From NCBI GenBank assembly GCA_031769625.1, contig JAUIMM010000547.1, forward strand, positions 620,001 through 684,000: DNA of 64,000 nucleotides, in the 5' to 3' direction. Under the pieces are notes generated by a model. The model saw nothing but the letters and a program-made list of their open reading frames with translations. It made no database searches and was not told the DNA's origin. Positions 23,261 through 37,119 of this stretch are shown in pieces. Every line of letters starts with the position of its first letter. Positions within the stretch are counted from its first letter, which is position 1. The position numbers and the translations under genes are program-made. Source of the stretch: Taudactylus pleione. Lineage: Eukaryota; Chordata; Amphibia; Anura; Myobatrachidae.

Positions 23261-25133
23261 CTGACACTCTTCATCAGAACCACTTTTCTGCTGTTCTCTA
23301 TGGGGGATTTTTGGGAAGGATTAAGTCAGGGTACAGGGCGAATGTAGACCTGGGGTTTGTTTTATTAGGTAGCTATTGTTCCAGGGAAGGTTCTTTTGGG
23401 GTTAAGGTAAATTACAAAGTTACAGTTTTTAAACTATTACCTGACAAATACGCCATTATACAGATAGGGAGCTTCAACTGGTTGCACAGCCTCAGTAGGT
23501 GCCTCCAGCAGGGGGGTGTACTCAAAGTGGCTCCATTGGGTGCACCAAAATGTCTGTTCTTTGTGGGCGGTAGCGGTGGTGGGACTTGGGGGAAGGAAGC
23601 GGGTGTCAACTGTGGCCGGGACCCGGGGAAAGTAACGGTTGTTAGCTGCGGCAATGCGGGCGGCAGTGGGGCGGGCTGCAGGACCTGGGGAAGGTAGCGG
23701 GCATTAGCGGCAGCAGTGCAGGCAGTAGTGGTGGTGCGGTGGTTGTGGTGCGGGCTGCAGGACCCAGGGAAGTAGCGGGCAAATAGTTGCAGGCTTGGAT
23801 TAGGAAGATCGGTGATGCCTGCATCTGTGTATAAATTAATAAACAGTAACACAGTAGCATGGACGGCATCAATAAGGTTCTGTCTGTGTTTAAAAATTTT
23901 TTTACCTGTGTTCACTGGCACTGATGGTCCCAGCCCTGAACTGCTTCTTAAGGCCCCTACACACAGAACAATGTGCTCACAATACGATATCGTGAAAGAT
24001 CTTGAACGATCATGAACAATTTCCCTTGAACACACCCCAGCAGTCCAGGACACGATATGCTGCCTAAACAGCACATTTTGACATAAGAACTAACATGCAG
24101 GATTTAAAGATAGCTGACTGCATGCACGGATCTGTGAGATCTGTGATGCAGGCATCTGTATTAAAAAAAAAATATTCAGACATGCACACACGGATCAGTA
24201 CGATCAGTGTGTGCATGCATCTGAGAAAAAAAAAAAACAATCAATGGACTGATCAATGAGATCCGTCCATGCACCTGTTACAAAATTTGAAAACAAGTGT
24301 CTATTTTTATTTTTTAAATGTTGTCCCTGCTCCTCCGTAAAGGGAATGGGATTGAAATGCCGGCAGCTGTTTAGCCACCGGTTCAAATCCCGACAGCGGC
24401 TGCCCAAAGAGAGGAAATCCCGACAGCAGCAAGTAAGTAACCTAATCCTCCTAACCTCCCCCCCTAGTGCCAAACCCTAACCTCCCCCCAGGGGTGCCTA
24501 AACCTAACCCCCCCTCCTAGCACCATAAACCTAACCCTCCTGGAGGGGTGCCAAACCCTGACCCCCCTTCCCCTAGCCTAACCCTCCCTGGGGGTGCCTA
24601 ACCCTAAGTCACCCCAGGGTGCCCTAAACAACCTCCCCCTCCCCCACGGCTAAGAGGACTGGCACCCCGGACGTACCTTGTTCAGGCCCACGTCACCCTG
24701 GATTCCGGCATCAGGATTATGATAGGTGTTGGTTACACCACCCCTGACCACTAGTCAGCCTAGGCCAGAGATCCCTGGGGAGCTGGGGACCCCCCCAATA
24801 AACCTCAGACCTCAGTTGCATAGACTGCATGTGTGTATTCCAATGAGCACACAATTCTGTGAATTAGCAGCTCCACCATTTTGTGAGTTACAGCAATCTC
24901 ACTCTGTGAGTGCTGAATCTGCAGTTAACCACAGGGTGTGATGGCACATCATATCTGTATTGCGCAAGGAACACGTCTATTAAGGCGTCAGCCTTAATGA
25001 TCAGAATTTCATTGTTTTTTTTAGTTTGAGTGGCAGAAATTCAGAAGGTTTTGTGAAATTTCAGATCATGTCTAAGAAGCCTTAATGGGACATGTGAAAC
25101 CGTAAGGTTATTTGTCTATGGAATATATATACA
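23261..25133. other. No gene; degraded repeats
   Basis: GC-rich stretch (23500-23800) with short imperfect repeats of GCAGTGCGGGCGGC type, a fragment with a CCCCTACACACAG end near 23950 resembling small DNA transposons, and a degenerate tandem block at 24440-24640 built on CCTAACCCTCC and GGGGTGCC. No coding motif recognised. Confidence 0.4.
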
Positions 25134-25369
25134 TACAGTGGGTAAAATAAGTATTGAACACATCAACATTTTTATCAGTAAATATATTTGTAATGGGGCT
25201 ATTGAAATGAAATTTTAGCAATGTCGGCAACAACCCATGTAATCCACACTTGCAAAGAAATCAAACCATAGATGTCCATAAATTAAGTTATGTATAATAA
25301 TGTGAAATGACACAGGAAAAAAGTGTTGAACACGCTTACTGAAATTATTTAATACATTGTACAAAAGCC

Positions 25370-26843
<1,474 letters not shown>

Positions 26844-27189
26844 GAGATGTTTCTTGTGTGACACCTTGGTAATGAGACACCTTTTTATAGGCCATCAGTT
26901 GGGACTCAACAAGCTTATATTACTTTGCACTGACAAGGGGCAGGATTGCTTTCTAATTACTAATAGATTTCAGCTGGTGTCTTGTTTTCCATGACTTTTT
27001 GCACCTCCCTTTCCTCATGTGTTCATTACTTTTTTCCTGTGTCATTTCACATTATTACACATAACTTAATTTATGTACATATATGGTTTGAATTCTTTGC
27101 ATGTGTGGATTGCATGGGCTGTTGCTGACATTTGGTGAAAATGTAATTACAATAGCCTAACTGAGAAAAGTTGATGTGTTAAATACCCG

Positions 27190-27190
<1 letters not shown>

Positions 27191-27229
<39 letters not shown>
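27191..27229. repeat. TA microsatellite
   Basis: Pure TA repeat right of the Tc1-like element. Confidence 0.9.
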
Positions 27230-27232
<3 letters not shown>

Positions 27233-27344
27233 GAACATAACGTGACACAGTTGTCAGTGTTTATTCTTATCATCCTTAGACCCGTGAGTGTCGCCTACTT
27301 CTTTTATGTTTATAGGCTTACATGGCTAAGGTGGAGTCAGAAGC

Positions 27345-27590
27345 ACAAATGGATATGGGGGGGTCAGGAGCACACAGTGGTAGTGGAGGGCAAAAGAACA
27401 CATGGGTAGTGGGGGGCAGAAGCATAAATGGGTAGTGGGGGCAGAAGCACACATGGGTAGTGGGGTTTAGAGGTACACATGGGCAGGGGGGATCAGAGGC
27501 ACACATGGGAAGGGGGGGTGCAGAGGCACACATGGGGATAGGGGGAGGTCAGAGGCACACTTGGAGATGGGGGAGGGCAGAGGCCATCAC
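27345..27590. repeat. G-rich minisatellite
   Basis: About eight imperfect units near 30 bp of AGAGGCACACATGGG plus G-run type. Confidence 0.85.
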
Positions 27591-27690
27591 AATGATGTGA
27601 GCCCTGAACATAGTACAGAGCAGCTTGCTCTTCTGGGGGCAATAATACAGTTTGGCCGCCATCCCTGATTGCTGTGCTGTTACAAGTTTT

Positions 27691-27790
27691 ATTTTTTAAT
27701 ATAATCTATGCTGCATGCAGCATAGTGCAGCACAGCTTACGCTGGGGGAACTAATACTATTTGTCCGCCACCTGCATGTTTCTGATACTG
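27691..27790 (+). repeat. Inverted-repeat arm, left
   Basis: Contains ATGCTGCATGCAGCATAGTG and CTAATACTATTTG. Its reverse complement is found about 13 kb away at 40845-40950 with roughly 80 percent similarity by eye. Could be two opposite copies of one repeat or the ends of one large composite. Confidence 0.7.
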
Positions 27791-28240
27791 ACTGGGGTGG
27801 CAGCCATCTTGCAGGCATCTGACTGGCTGCTCAGAGTCCTGACAGCAGGCTCAGACTGGGCCACCGGGGATTTAGTGAAATCCCCAGTGGGCCCCGGTTA
27901 TTTGTAGCCATGCCCCCTATCACGGGAGGGCGTGGCCTATGGTGCCATTCATTCCTAGAAGGCTGCATTGCAGCTGTTTGCCGGGCAGTCATCAAAGCTG
28001 TGACTGACCCGGTCTTCAGCTGCACCCAGGGGACTGAAGCACACTGCAGTCAGCAGTGCACTACTGGGTAATAACTCCCAGTTATCTTGGCAGAGGGGTC
28101 AGAGGAACATGTGCTAAACTCTGATTGAATGAGCCCATCACATGCTCCTCTGATCCATGAAGATCAGCATTCAGCAGCTGCACAGTGTGTCTGTGGGTGT
28201 GTCGGTGACTTATAGTGAGACTTTGACTGCTGCTAGTGCC
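27791..28240. other. No gene; repeat-like sequence
   Basis: Contains GCTCAGACTGGGCCACCGGG and CCCCAGTGGGCCCC phrases resembling common vertebrate DNA-transposon remnants. No boundaries found. Confidence 0.3.
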
Positions 28241-28319
28241 GGCTGCCTGAGTACACTATGTGGGGGCATTACAATGTGGTATAATCTGTGGACACTAGTG
28301 TAGCATAATGGACCTCATT
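28241..28319. repeat. Minisatellite, left part (before Harbinger A)
   Basis: Units of the TGTGGGCACTACAGTGTGGC/ATAA type that continue at 36475; Harbinger A inserted inside the array. Confidence 0.8.
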
Positions 28320-28993
28320 CAGAGTCGGTCGTTGCGGCCGCACGGTCGTACACATACGATGTTTCTCTTTCTGCGCCTGCGCACAGCATTTCCAGGCGTT
28401 TTAGGGGAGGTTACCTGCTTCATACGACCAAGAATTGCGGATGCATGAAAACGTCACTCTACGAACAGGATGATCATCCAGGCTAAGGTAGGCAAGAAGC
28501 GTCCGTAAGCCACAACAGTACAATCGTTAATCTGATGTTCCCTGTGATGTTTCGATTTTGAGCCACACAAACCAAGCTACATTGTAACTATTAACACCTT
28601 GTAACTCATTTCACTTGCGTGTGCATTAGGGAATTCGTAACACAAATGTTTCTTTGTGCTTTTTAAACAGTTTTTTGCTCAAACAGTTTTTAAAACATCT
28701 AGCGTTGTTTTGCGTAGCAGCCTTTTCAGATACCACACTGTTTAACCTTGTATACATTGATATAGTTAAAGATAGACATTTTTGGTATGAAAGTTTTTTA
28801 TTTTTGTGAAATTTGCCTTTCATCACAATGTCAAGAATAATTGTTTAGGCAACATTTGTATATAATTAAAATTAATAAAATAAAAAGAATAAAAAAAATT
28901 TAGGTTTTTTAAAAAAAGAGCTTGAGACATTGGTGACCAGAAATATGGGGATTGGACAACATGTGAGGAAGGAGATATCCAGGGCTACTTGCG

Positions 28994-30248
28994 TCATTTG
29001 GGCCGGCTCAGAGGAAGAGGTAAGCTACGGACAGCCGACTGGCGTGTAACACGCCGACTGGCCTGGCCAGAGGTAGGTGGGATTTCCTCTGGCCTAGGCA
29101 TAGGGCTCTCCATACTTGCGGGGGTGGCTGTTGGGCTGCCAGAGGTGGTGGTCCTGGGAGGAAGGGCGTCTCGCTCCATCATGGCAGGTGGGTTGGCCTG
29201 CTCCTGGGTATTGGCCAAACGATCTAGGGCCCCAGCAATGGTCTCTAGGGCCACTGCCACCCTCACCAGAGTGGTCTCCATCCTCAGAAGAACACATGTG
29301 TTATCCTGAGTTTGGGAGACCAACCTGGTGAGGAGAGGCACTGCTCGGTCTGATGTTTGCCCTGGAGTAGACTCCACAGGGTCCCCAGATGGAGTACTTG
29401 GATCCTCCCCTGCAGAGTCCCCATCTGTGCTGGACCCAGACCTGACCTCAGGAGCAGGCACTACCTCCTCTGAGTCTGGAATATAAAATGAAAAATGTTA
29501 TTTGTTTTTCCCCCCCCAAAAAAACAGAGACGTTTCAGCTTTATACTTTTTGGCTTACAAAATTAAATTACCTTCTTGCACATGTGGAGCATTGAAGTCG
29601 GCCATGTCAGTGTCCATAGTGGACACGCCAACTATCTCCTCTTCCGTCACACATCCCTGAGCCAACGTCTCCAACCTTGTCAAGGCCAGCTCCTCAGTGA
29701 TGGGACCACCACCTGTCCCCGCAGCATGGTCCACCCTACTCCGTAACTTCCTCTTCAGTTGGTATTTGAAATCCGTCCAGCTGTCAATGTTATTTTTGAA
29801 AAAATAAGTGTTAGTTTTTTTAAATAAGATCAAGCTTTGGCCTTCAGTACACTCACAATATAATTTTCTTACCGTTTTTTTACGACTTTCTGTGTTCTGT
29901 AGGTTGTCCCCACAGCATTAACAGCCCTGGATATCTCCTCCCAAATCCTGTCTTTGGCTCCAGCCCCCATATTTCTGGGTGCATTGACTAGGTTCTCCAT
30001 TGTCATGGTCACCAATGTCTCAAGCTCAATCCGTGAAAATGGAGGGTTTCTTGGCTTTGGCCTGCTTGGGCCCGCCTCCTCCTCTACTACTGGACTTTGA
30101 TTCCCAGCACCTACCAAAATTTATAAAATAGTACAATTTTTTTAAAAATTGTATGGGAAATATGACCAGTTCTTGTTTTGTGTAAAAAATGTGATTGGAA
30201 CTTACCTGGCTCAGTTGGCCTCTGCTCACCATGCTCCTCGCTTGCCAT
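28994..30248 (-). CDS. Harbinger A Myb/SANT-like protein 1 (spliced, 323 aa)
   Basis: Four-exon model: 30206-30248, 29873-30110, 29572-29780 and 28994-29475, all with GT donors and AG acceptors; the total of 972 nt is an open frame. It starts MASEEHGEQR. The Myb/SANT trihelix begins at FSRIELETLV, continues DRIWEEISRAVNAVG and crosses the exon 2/3 junction into RWTDFKYQLKRKL, as in the NAIF1/MSANTD group. Then come a conserved GTGGGP and an acidic STMDTDMADFNAPHV segment. Exon 4 is a serine/proline-rich linker with a heptad-like helix (LVRVAVALETIAGALDRL) and a basic end. In Harbinger transposons such a protein brings the transposase to the nucleus and to the element ends; that role is inferred from the family. 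Divergent from the transposase gene. Confidence 0.85.
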
Positions 30249-30299
30249 TCTGCTAACCTGTGAGAGAGCATGAAGAATACTGCTTCTGCAGACTTTTTT

Positions 30300-30995
30300 A
30301 TAGATGTGATCGCATCCCTGGATTGGTTACCCGTGCTTCCTTATTTCCCTAACTACAAATGCACACCTTTCCTGCATTCCGTAATCACTGTATGGGTTGG
30401 GCTAGATGTGAGCGCATCCATGGATTGGTTACCCGTGCTTCCTTATTTCCCTAACTACAAATGCACACCTTTCCTGCATACCGTAATCACTGCGTGGGTT
30501 GGGCTAGATGTGAGCGCATCCCTGGATTGGTTACCCGTGCATCCTTATTTCCCTAACTACAAATACACACCTTTCCTGCACTCCGTAATCACTGCGTGGG
30601 TTGGGCTAGATGTGAGCGCATTCCTGGATTGGTTACCCGTGCATCCTTACTTCCCTAACTACAAATGCACACCTTTCCTGCATTCCCTAATCGCTGCATG
30701 GGTTGGACTAGATGTGAGCGCATACCTGGATTGGTTACCCGTGCATCCTTATTTCCCTAACGACAAATGCACACCTTTCCTGCATTCCGTAATCACTGCG
30801 TGGGTTGGGCTAGATGTGAGTGCATCCCTGGATTGGTTACCCGTGCATCCTTATTTCCCTAATTACAAATGCACATCTTTCCTGCATTCCCTAATCGCTG
30901 CGTGGGTTGGGCTAGATGTGAGCGCATCCCTGGATTGGTTACCCGTGCATCCTTATTTCCCTAACTACAAATGCACACCTTTCCTGCATGTTTCA
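30300..30995 (+). repeat. 102-bp tandem array, 7 copies, in the divergent promoter region
   Basis: GATTGGTTACCCGTG recurs every 102 bp from 30321 to 30933. Because 102 is a multiple of three and the units lack stops, one frame stays open for 274 codons with a 34-residue repeat. It lies just upstream of the Myb 1 start, in the region between two divergent genes. Confidence 0.95.
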
Positions 30996-31104
30996 ATAAT
31001 TGGTGTTTGGTTTCTTTATTTAAGGCAAAGCCAAATGTTCCCTTACTTGTGGGTTGTAGTTGGAGTGTTTGGTGGTGCAGGAGGTGTTGGATAATAGTTA
31101 AATA

Positions 31105-31425
31105 GTTTGAAGTTGATTGAGAGGTGCTTGTGTGTGTAGTTTGTGAGGTGTTTGTTTGAAGTTGATTGAGAGGTGCTCGTGTGTGTAGTTTGTGAGGTGT
31201 TTGTTTGAAGTTGATTGAGAGGTGCTTGTGTGTGTAGTTTGTGAGGTGTTTGTTTGAAGTTGATTGAGAGGTGCTTGTGTGTGTAGTTTGTGAGGTGTTT
31301 GTTTGAAGTTGATTGAGAGGTGCTTGTGTGTGTAGTTTGTGAGGTGTTTGTTTGAAGTTGATTGAGAGGTGCTTGTGTGTGTAGTTTGTGAGGTGCTTGT
31401 TTGAAGTTGATTGAGAGGTGTTTGT
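31105..31425 (+). repeat. 49-bp tandem array, about 6.5 copies
   Basis: GAAGTTGATTGAGAGGTGCT occurs every 49 bp starting at 31109. The units are almost identical, so the array is young or homogenised. Confidence 0.95.
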
Positions 31426-31429
31426 GTTT

Positions 31430-32238
31430 TTTATATTTTTTGGTATTCATTTATTTTGGTTGTGGGGTTTTTTTTTGTTTGAATATTTATTTATTTTTGT
31501 TTGTTTTTTGTGGAGTTTTTGTTTGTGTTTTGTTTTTGTGTTTGTTTTTTTGTGGTGTTTTGTTTCTGTGTTCATTTTTTTGTGGTGTTGGTTTTTGTGT
31601 TAGTTTTTTTGTGGTGTTGGTTTTTGTGTTCGTTTTTTTGTGGTGTTGGTTTTTGGGTTCCTTTATTTTTTTGTGTGTGTTTTGTTTTTGGTGTTGTTTT
31701 TGTTTAGAAAAATTTGATTGCTTTAGAGTTTGAAAAACACCGTTAGTTTTTGGGCTTGATAAGGTGACTTTTTTTGTTTGGTTGGCCGGCCTTTTGTCTT
31801 CCTAAATCCAACGTTATTTGAAGAATCAAGTAAGTGTGCCAGCCTACTGCATTTTGTTTGTTTTTATTTTTGGATCAACAATCATAATCTTCATTATTTT
31901 TTGTTTTTTAATCTAATTTTTTTTTTTATATTTCTTAAAGGTGTTTAACACTCCTTTTTGGTCTGGAATCAGGTAAGTGTCTATTTTTTAAAACATACAC
32001 TTAATTTTTAGTTTAATCTATTTTTTTATCCAAAATTTTTGGGGAATATTGTTTATTGTTCTGTTTTTAAATTCTCATTTGGTACATTTAACAACAATTC
32101 ATATTTGCGAGATTAAAAATTAAGCATGGTTTTAACACTAAAAGTAGTAATATTGGTTTGTCCTTAAAAAATGTTTTTTTTATTTTTCCCTCTCATTTTT
32201 AAATCGAACAACAAATACACATGTAGTGATTTCCGAAG
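31430..32238. other. T/G-rich low-complexity leader of the transposase gene
   Basis: Long runs of TTTTTGTGTT type on the plus strand (31430-31720) followed by AT-rich sequence. No separate gene. Likely promoter and 5' untranslated region of the transposase; two candidate acceptors (TTTCTTAAAG near 31940 and others) suggest a possible untranslated first exon, not resolved. Confidence 0.45.
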
Positions 32239-33514
32239 ATGGCACTGTCCAACCCTGTAAGAATATGCCCCATTATTATAAAGCTAAGTATTTTTGCACA
32301 AAATTTCACAATACACTCTGGAGAACCAATTAAAAATATAAATTTAACTTTACAGAGCGATGTTGGACAGCTAATAGTGGCCATGTTGACCCTCACCAAC
32401 CTTCCTCAGCCTCCTCCTGGGCGTAGGCATGGGAGGCGTGCAAGGGCCAAGATATATAGAACACGTTTCACCCTTTTTGGAATGCCTGATGATGTGGTTG
32501 TAACCACTTATCGCCTCCCTCCAAATATTATCCTAGACATTCTTTCAATAATAAAGAATGATATAGAAAGTCAGATTAACATTCCAACAGCAATCTCACC
32601 ACTTACACAGTTGTTGGCGGTGTTACATTTCTGCACCTCAGGCTCCTTCCAAACCACTGTGGGGCTGGTGGGTGGCCTCTCCCAGCCCTCATTTTCACAG
32701 ATCCTGAGGCGTGTGCTAGATGCATTTTTTAATCATCTAGCACATTTTATTAGTATGCCTTTGGATACGGAAGCCCTTGATGTGGTAAAGCAGAAGTTTT
32801 ATGAAATTACAGGCTTTCCACACATCATAGGGGTAGTGGATGGCACTCACATAGCACTTCAGCCCCCTGCATGCAGGGAACAAATATATAGGAACCGCAA
32901 ACATTACCATTCCCTAAATGTAATGGTGCTATGTGATGCCTCCCTCCAGATCCTCTCCCTGAATGCTAAATTCCCAGGCTGCAGCCATGATGCGTATGTG
33001 ATCCAGAATTCAGGGATTTGGCCTAAATTAAGCACACTGCAAGCTGGTGACGTGTGGATTCTTGGTAAGTAAAAATCCAGTATGTCTTTCTAGTAATAGT
33101 GTAAACAGGTTCTCATGGTAAATGTATGTATCTTTTGGTGTCCCATTTCCATCAGGTGACAGTGGATATCCTTGCACGCCCTGGCTGCTGACTCCTTATT
33201 TGACTCCCACACAAGGGCCCCAAACTCACTATAATGCCGCGTTTACTGCCACCAGGCAGGTGGTGGAGCAATGTATCGGCCTTTTAAAGGGCCAGTTCCG
33301 GTGTCTCCATCACTCTGGTGGTGCACTCATGTACTCGCCGGATATGGTTTCTTGCATTGTGGTCCTGTGTGGGATTTTACACAACATTGCAATAAGGAGT
33401 CGAGTACCCATGCAGCCAGAGGAGGCCTTGCCAGAGGAGGGCCCCCCGGAGGAAGGTGTTGTGATGCTGTCAGGGGGGGCCAGACGCGATGATGTAATTT
33501 CACATTTTTTTAGG
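32239..33514 (+). CDS. Harbinger A transposase (HARBI1-like, spliced)
   Basis: Exon model: 32239-32256 (MALSNP), 32356-33064 and 33156-33514, with GT/AG borders. Exon 2 is 709 nt and exon 3 is 358 nt up to a GT-containing end, exactly as in copy B. The protein has the HARBI1 architecture: N-terminal FTLFGMPDD and YRLPPNIILDIL, the helix-turn-helix region LTQLLAVLHFCTSGSFQTTV, then the DDE nuclease with VVDGTHIALQPP (first D), SLNAKFPGCSHDAYV (second D) and RQVVEQCIGLLKGQFR (final E). It catalyses cut-and-paste transposition with 3-bp duplications. The exact C-terminus is uncertain: copy B ends with a stop right after FFR, but here the frame runs on through GTATGC for about 68 codons. Confidence 0.88.
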
Positions 33515-33907
33515 TATGCATATTTACATTTTTTGGAAAAGAAAAATCAATTTTGCAAAATGTATTTTAATGTGTCCCTTTTTCTTTTGTTTCCTTTTCC
33601 TACCAACAAAATCACAACACTTTCCAAAACATGGATAAAAAATGGAACCCATCGGCAATACCCTGTATGTTTTTGGACAACTAACACATTTTGCACGGAT
33701 ATCCCCCAACATGTTTAGTTAATTTGCCTTTTGTTTTAGTAATTGATATGTTTTCCATTCCAAAATCTGTTTGTTTTTTACTATACTTGTTTAGGTTTGA
33801 CTAAGACAGATGTTTAATTTGCCAAAACCATGAGGACATTTGTTATGTGTGAATCTGTTATGTTGTTTTTTTTACCATTAAAAGCCTGTTGGCAACATGT
33901 TTGTTAT

Positions 33908-33916
33908 GTAATAAAT
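33908..33916 (+). terminator. Candidate poly(A) signal, transposase A
   Basis: AATAAATG about 400 bp after the last coding exon. Copy B has the same signal at the equivalent place (59214). Confidence 0.5.
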
Positions 33917-34228
33917 GTTTTAAATGATGCAAAAATGTTGTTGCTTGTTTGTTGTAAAAAATTGTAAGCCATTTTGAGGTGTATAATGTATGCCAACCCA
34001 TAATTGAAAAATAAACAACATTACTGCAAATTTTCTAATGGTTTACTAATACATGTTTTAAGTTCTTACACTATGGAAAGGCACCCACCTTTGTTCCAAA
34101 AAAATTTCACATGCAAAATTACACCCTTTAATGTGTGGCAAAAAAGAGGACAAATGTTGGAAATAACACAACTTTATTTTTTTTATATAGAAATGTCATA
34201 AAAATTTAAAACAAATAAATAAAAAATA

Positions 34229-35829
34229 CTACACATCCTCCAAACGCCCCACTAATCTTTGGAGGCAGCAGTAGGCCTGCATTAAGTAGCCCAAGGTCTC
34301 GCGCAGCTCCTCCCAAATTTCCCTTAGGATGTGGGTTAGATCTGTAGAAAATTTTAAAAAAATGCGGATTAAATACTTCATTACAATTAGAAACATTTGA
34401 ACATTACACATTATTCAATGTACCAAAAAGTGTTTAAACACACTTATGTTACGGTGTGTTTGAAAGTATCAGACACACAACATTATTAATAGGTTTCTAC
34501 TTTTCTGTTGTTCAACTAATTTTAAACCATAACTATGTGGCATAAGCCAAAATCCACTATGATGATGTTACAAATAATGGGAGGTGTATTCTTAAGTCAT
34601 GATGGCCATATCCTTAAAACACAATGCACGTATTCACTTTTAGAATGTTGTTGATAAACCAAAATAAAATATGATTTTTTTGCTAAAAAAAACATCACTT
34701 TGCCTAAGTACATTAGTACATTTTAAATACAGTGTACACAACATCAACAAGGGTAGTCTGGTTCCTAGCACCTTGGCAAGTTTGTTGACAGGTTTTTGTA
34801 CATTGTAAAATACTAATCCAAATTTAATCATTAGTTCCTCAAACTCCAAAAAATATTTAAAAAAAAAAACCTATATTTTTGAGGATCCCAAAACAAAAAA
34901 AGGGCCAGACAATAAACATAAGGTTTGTAAGTCTGAAAAACAGCATTACTGCGCAATGATGTTAAACCCCATACAGCAAATTTTCAAAACAAAAAAAAAA
35001 AAACAGAAATTTAAACAAATACATGGATAACATCAACACCCCAAAAAATTAAAAACAAAAAAACATACCCTGCGATTGTTCAGACACAGCAACAGATGGT
35101 GCCGGCAAAGCTTCGGGTGAGGGTGAATATTCGGGAGTGGGGGGAATGGTGGAAGGGAAAATGGAGGCGGAAAGATCACAGGGAGGGGAGATTTGGGACA
35201 TTTGGGATGAGTGGGCAGGGGAGGGAGGCAGACTTGGGGAGGATTGGAGGGTTACTGGGGGAGTATGGTGGTGGGGAGGGAGGGCTGGGTTGAGGAGATG
35301 CAGGTGACGGCTGCTGGTTGGTAGCTTGTCTTTGGAGTCGCCGTGCCCTTCTCTGTCTCCGCTGGGCTTCTAAAATGTAAACATAAAAACACCAAACATA
35401 AAGTTTTGAATTTCGGTTACACAATACAAGTACACATTCTGTACAATAGGGACAACATACAGGAGGGTTTTTTAACATTGACTAAAATAATTGGCAAAGG
35501 AACATACATTTTTAACAGTCCACTAATTAATACTTTAAAACAAACGCATACTTACGTCTGTGTATTTGCAAACGCAAATTCCTGAGGAGCGCAGGCGACC
35601 GGCGGCCCAGGTCCGACCAGTGACGCTCTAATCGAGCAATGTTTTGGCGAAAGCCCGCTGATCGGAGGGCTCGCCTCACCTCCGCATAGGCGGCCCGTTT
35701 TGCCCTATTTGAAATGGGCGGCACAGCCTGGGTGATCCGCCTGTCCATTATATTGACCAGGACAAGCAGCTCTCTCCTGGTAAACGCTGCGGCTCTCATG
35801 ATGGCAATGTGCGTTTTTACAGAAAACAT
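34229..35829 (-). pseudogene. Harbinger A Myb/SANT-like protein 2, frameshifted
   Basis: Exons 35556-35829 (274 nt), 35069-35369 and 34229-34341, with consensus splice sites and the same arrangement as in copy B. Exon 1 encodes a compact trihelix: FTRRELLVLVNIMDRRI, RAKRAAYAEVRRALRS, and NIARLERHWSDLGRRS. Exon 2 is arginine-rich at first (AQRRQRRARRLQRQ), then proline- and serine-rich. Exon 3 gives DLTHILREIWEELRETLGYL and ends EDV. Exon 2 is 301 nt, which breaks the phase expected from copy B, and the frame from exon 1 hits TGA at about 35177. So this copy is probably damaged by one small indel in exon 2. It is only weakly similar to Myb 1 of the same element. Confidence 0.75.
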
Positions 35830-36477
35830 GAAATATACATGGGGTAGAAAAAATATGATTGGCTAAATATTTACACTTTCATCAAAAACAACACTATTGG
35901 CCAATCCTTTAATCATGTGTCCCGAAAAATAAGGTCACATTTGATTGGCTACAACACGCAGTGTGCAATTGCAAACTTAAGAGTGCAAATGATCCTAACG
36001 CAAAATGCACATGCATTTATAAAGTTAACACAATTAGCAAACGGACATTCACAGTTAATAAACCTTACTTTGTTTTTAAGATTGTGTGAAAAAATAAGAA
36101 CGGAGAAAACAAACACGAAATGAACAATTTAGTTTATTGACACATGAGAAAAAACTTGTTTGAAAGAACAGCAAGAGTTAAACACTTAATTAGATAATTG
36201 CCAACAAGCTAATAACAAGCTGATCGATAGTCCATGTAAACATGACATGTGACCATCAAAACAGCACATACGGCCGCAAACATCAGAACATAATTAGCAT
36301 ACAGCAACTGTCAGCGCCTGACTACGATTGACTCGATCATTCGTTCAGATCAGTCGGTAGCAGTGCTAACGAATGGGCGTCACTTTGTTTACAATCGCCC
36401 TGCTGTACGATCGGATTTTGCGGTCATTGGTCGTATGACCGTGCGGCCGCAACGACTGACTCTGAATGAGGTCCAAT

Positions 36478-37075
36478 GTGTGGGCACTACAGGTAGCCTA
36501 ATGTGTGGGTGTTACAGGTGGCATAATGTGTGGGCACTACCGGTGGCATAATGTGTTGGCACTACAGTGTGGTATGTGTAGGTACTACAGTGTGGTATAA
36601 TGTGGGGGCATTACAGTGTGGCATAATGTGTAGGCACTACAGTGTGGCATAATGTGGGGGGCACTACAGGTGGCATAATGTGTGGGTGCTACAGTGTGTT
36701 ATGTGTGGGTACTACAGTGTAGCATAATATGGGGGCACTACAGTGTGGCATAATGTGTGGGCACTGCCAGTGGCATAATGTGTGGGCACTACAGGTGGCA
36801 TAATGTGTAGGCAGTACAGTGGTATAATGTGTGGGTACTACAGTGTGGCATAATATGTGGGCACTACAGTGGTATAATGTAGGGGTACTACAGTGTGGTA
36901 TAATGTGGGGGCACTATAGTGTGGTATAATGTGTGGGCACTGGGGTGTGGTATAATGTGGGGGTACTACATTGTGGAATAATGTGGGGACACTATAGTGT
37001 GGTATAATGTAGATGCACTGTACTGTGGCATAATATGGGGGGGCACTACAGTGTGGTATAATGTTAATACATGTG
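36478..37075. repeat. Minisatellite, right part
   Basis: About twenty imperfect units of 25-36 bp built on GTGTGGCATAATGTGTGGGC ACTACA. It continues the array left of Harbinger A. Confidence 0.92.
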
Positions 37076-37119
37076 TAGTGATCTCATTTCTCAACTGACC
37101 AGCATTGCAAGGGTTACTG

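Larger units (their letters stand above)
28320..36474. mobile_element. PIF/Harbinger transposon, copy A (three genes)
   Basis: 8.15 kb element with terminal inverted repeats of about 40 bp: GGACCTCATTCAGAGTCGGT on the left, its near-perfect complement on the right, and a 3-bp AAT duplication (28317-28319 and 36475-36477). Inside are a Myb/SANT gene (minus), two tandem arrays, the DDE transposase gene (plus) and a second Myb/SANT gene (minus). Same layout as copy B at 53870-61839 although the DNA has diverged strongly. Confidence 0.93.

Noticed and set aside
30270..31094. 274-codon open frame with a 34-residue repeat
   Set aside because: Product of the 102-bp tandem array next to the Myb 1 start. 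No domain and no counterpart in copy B.
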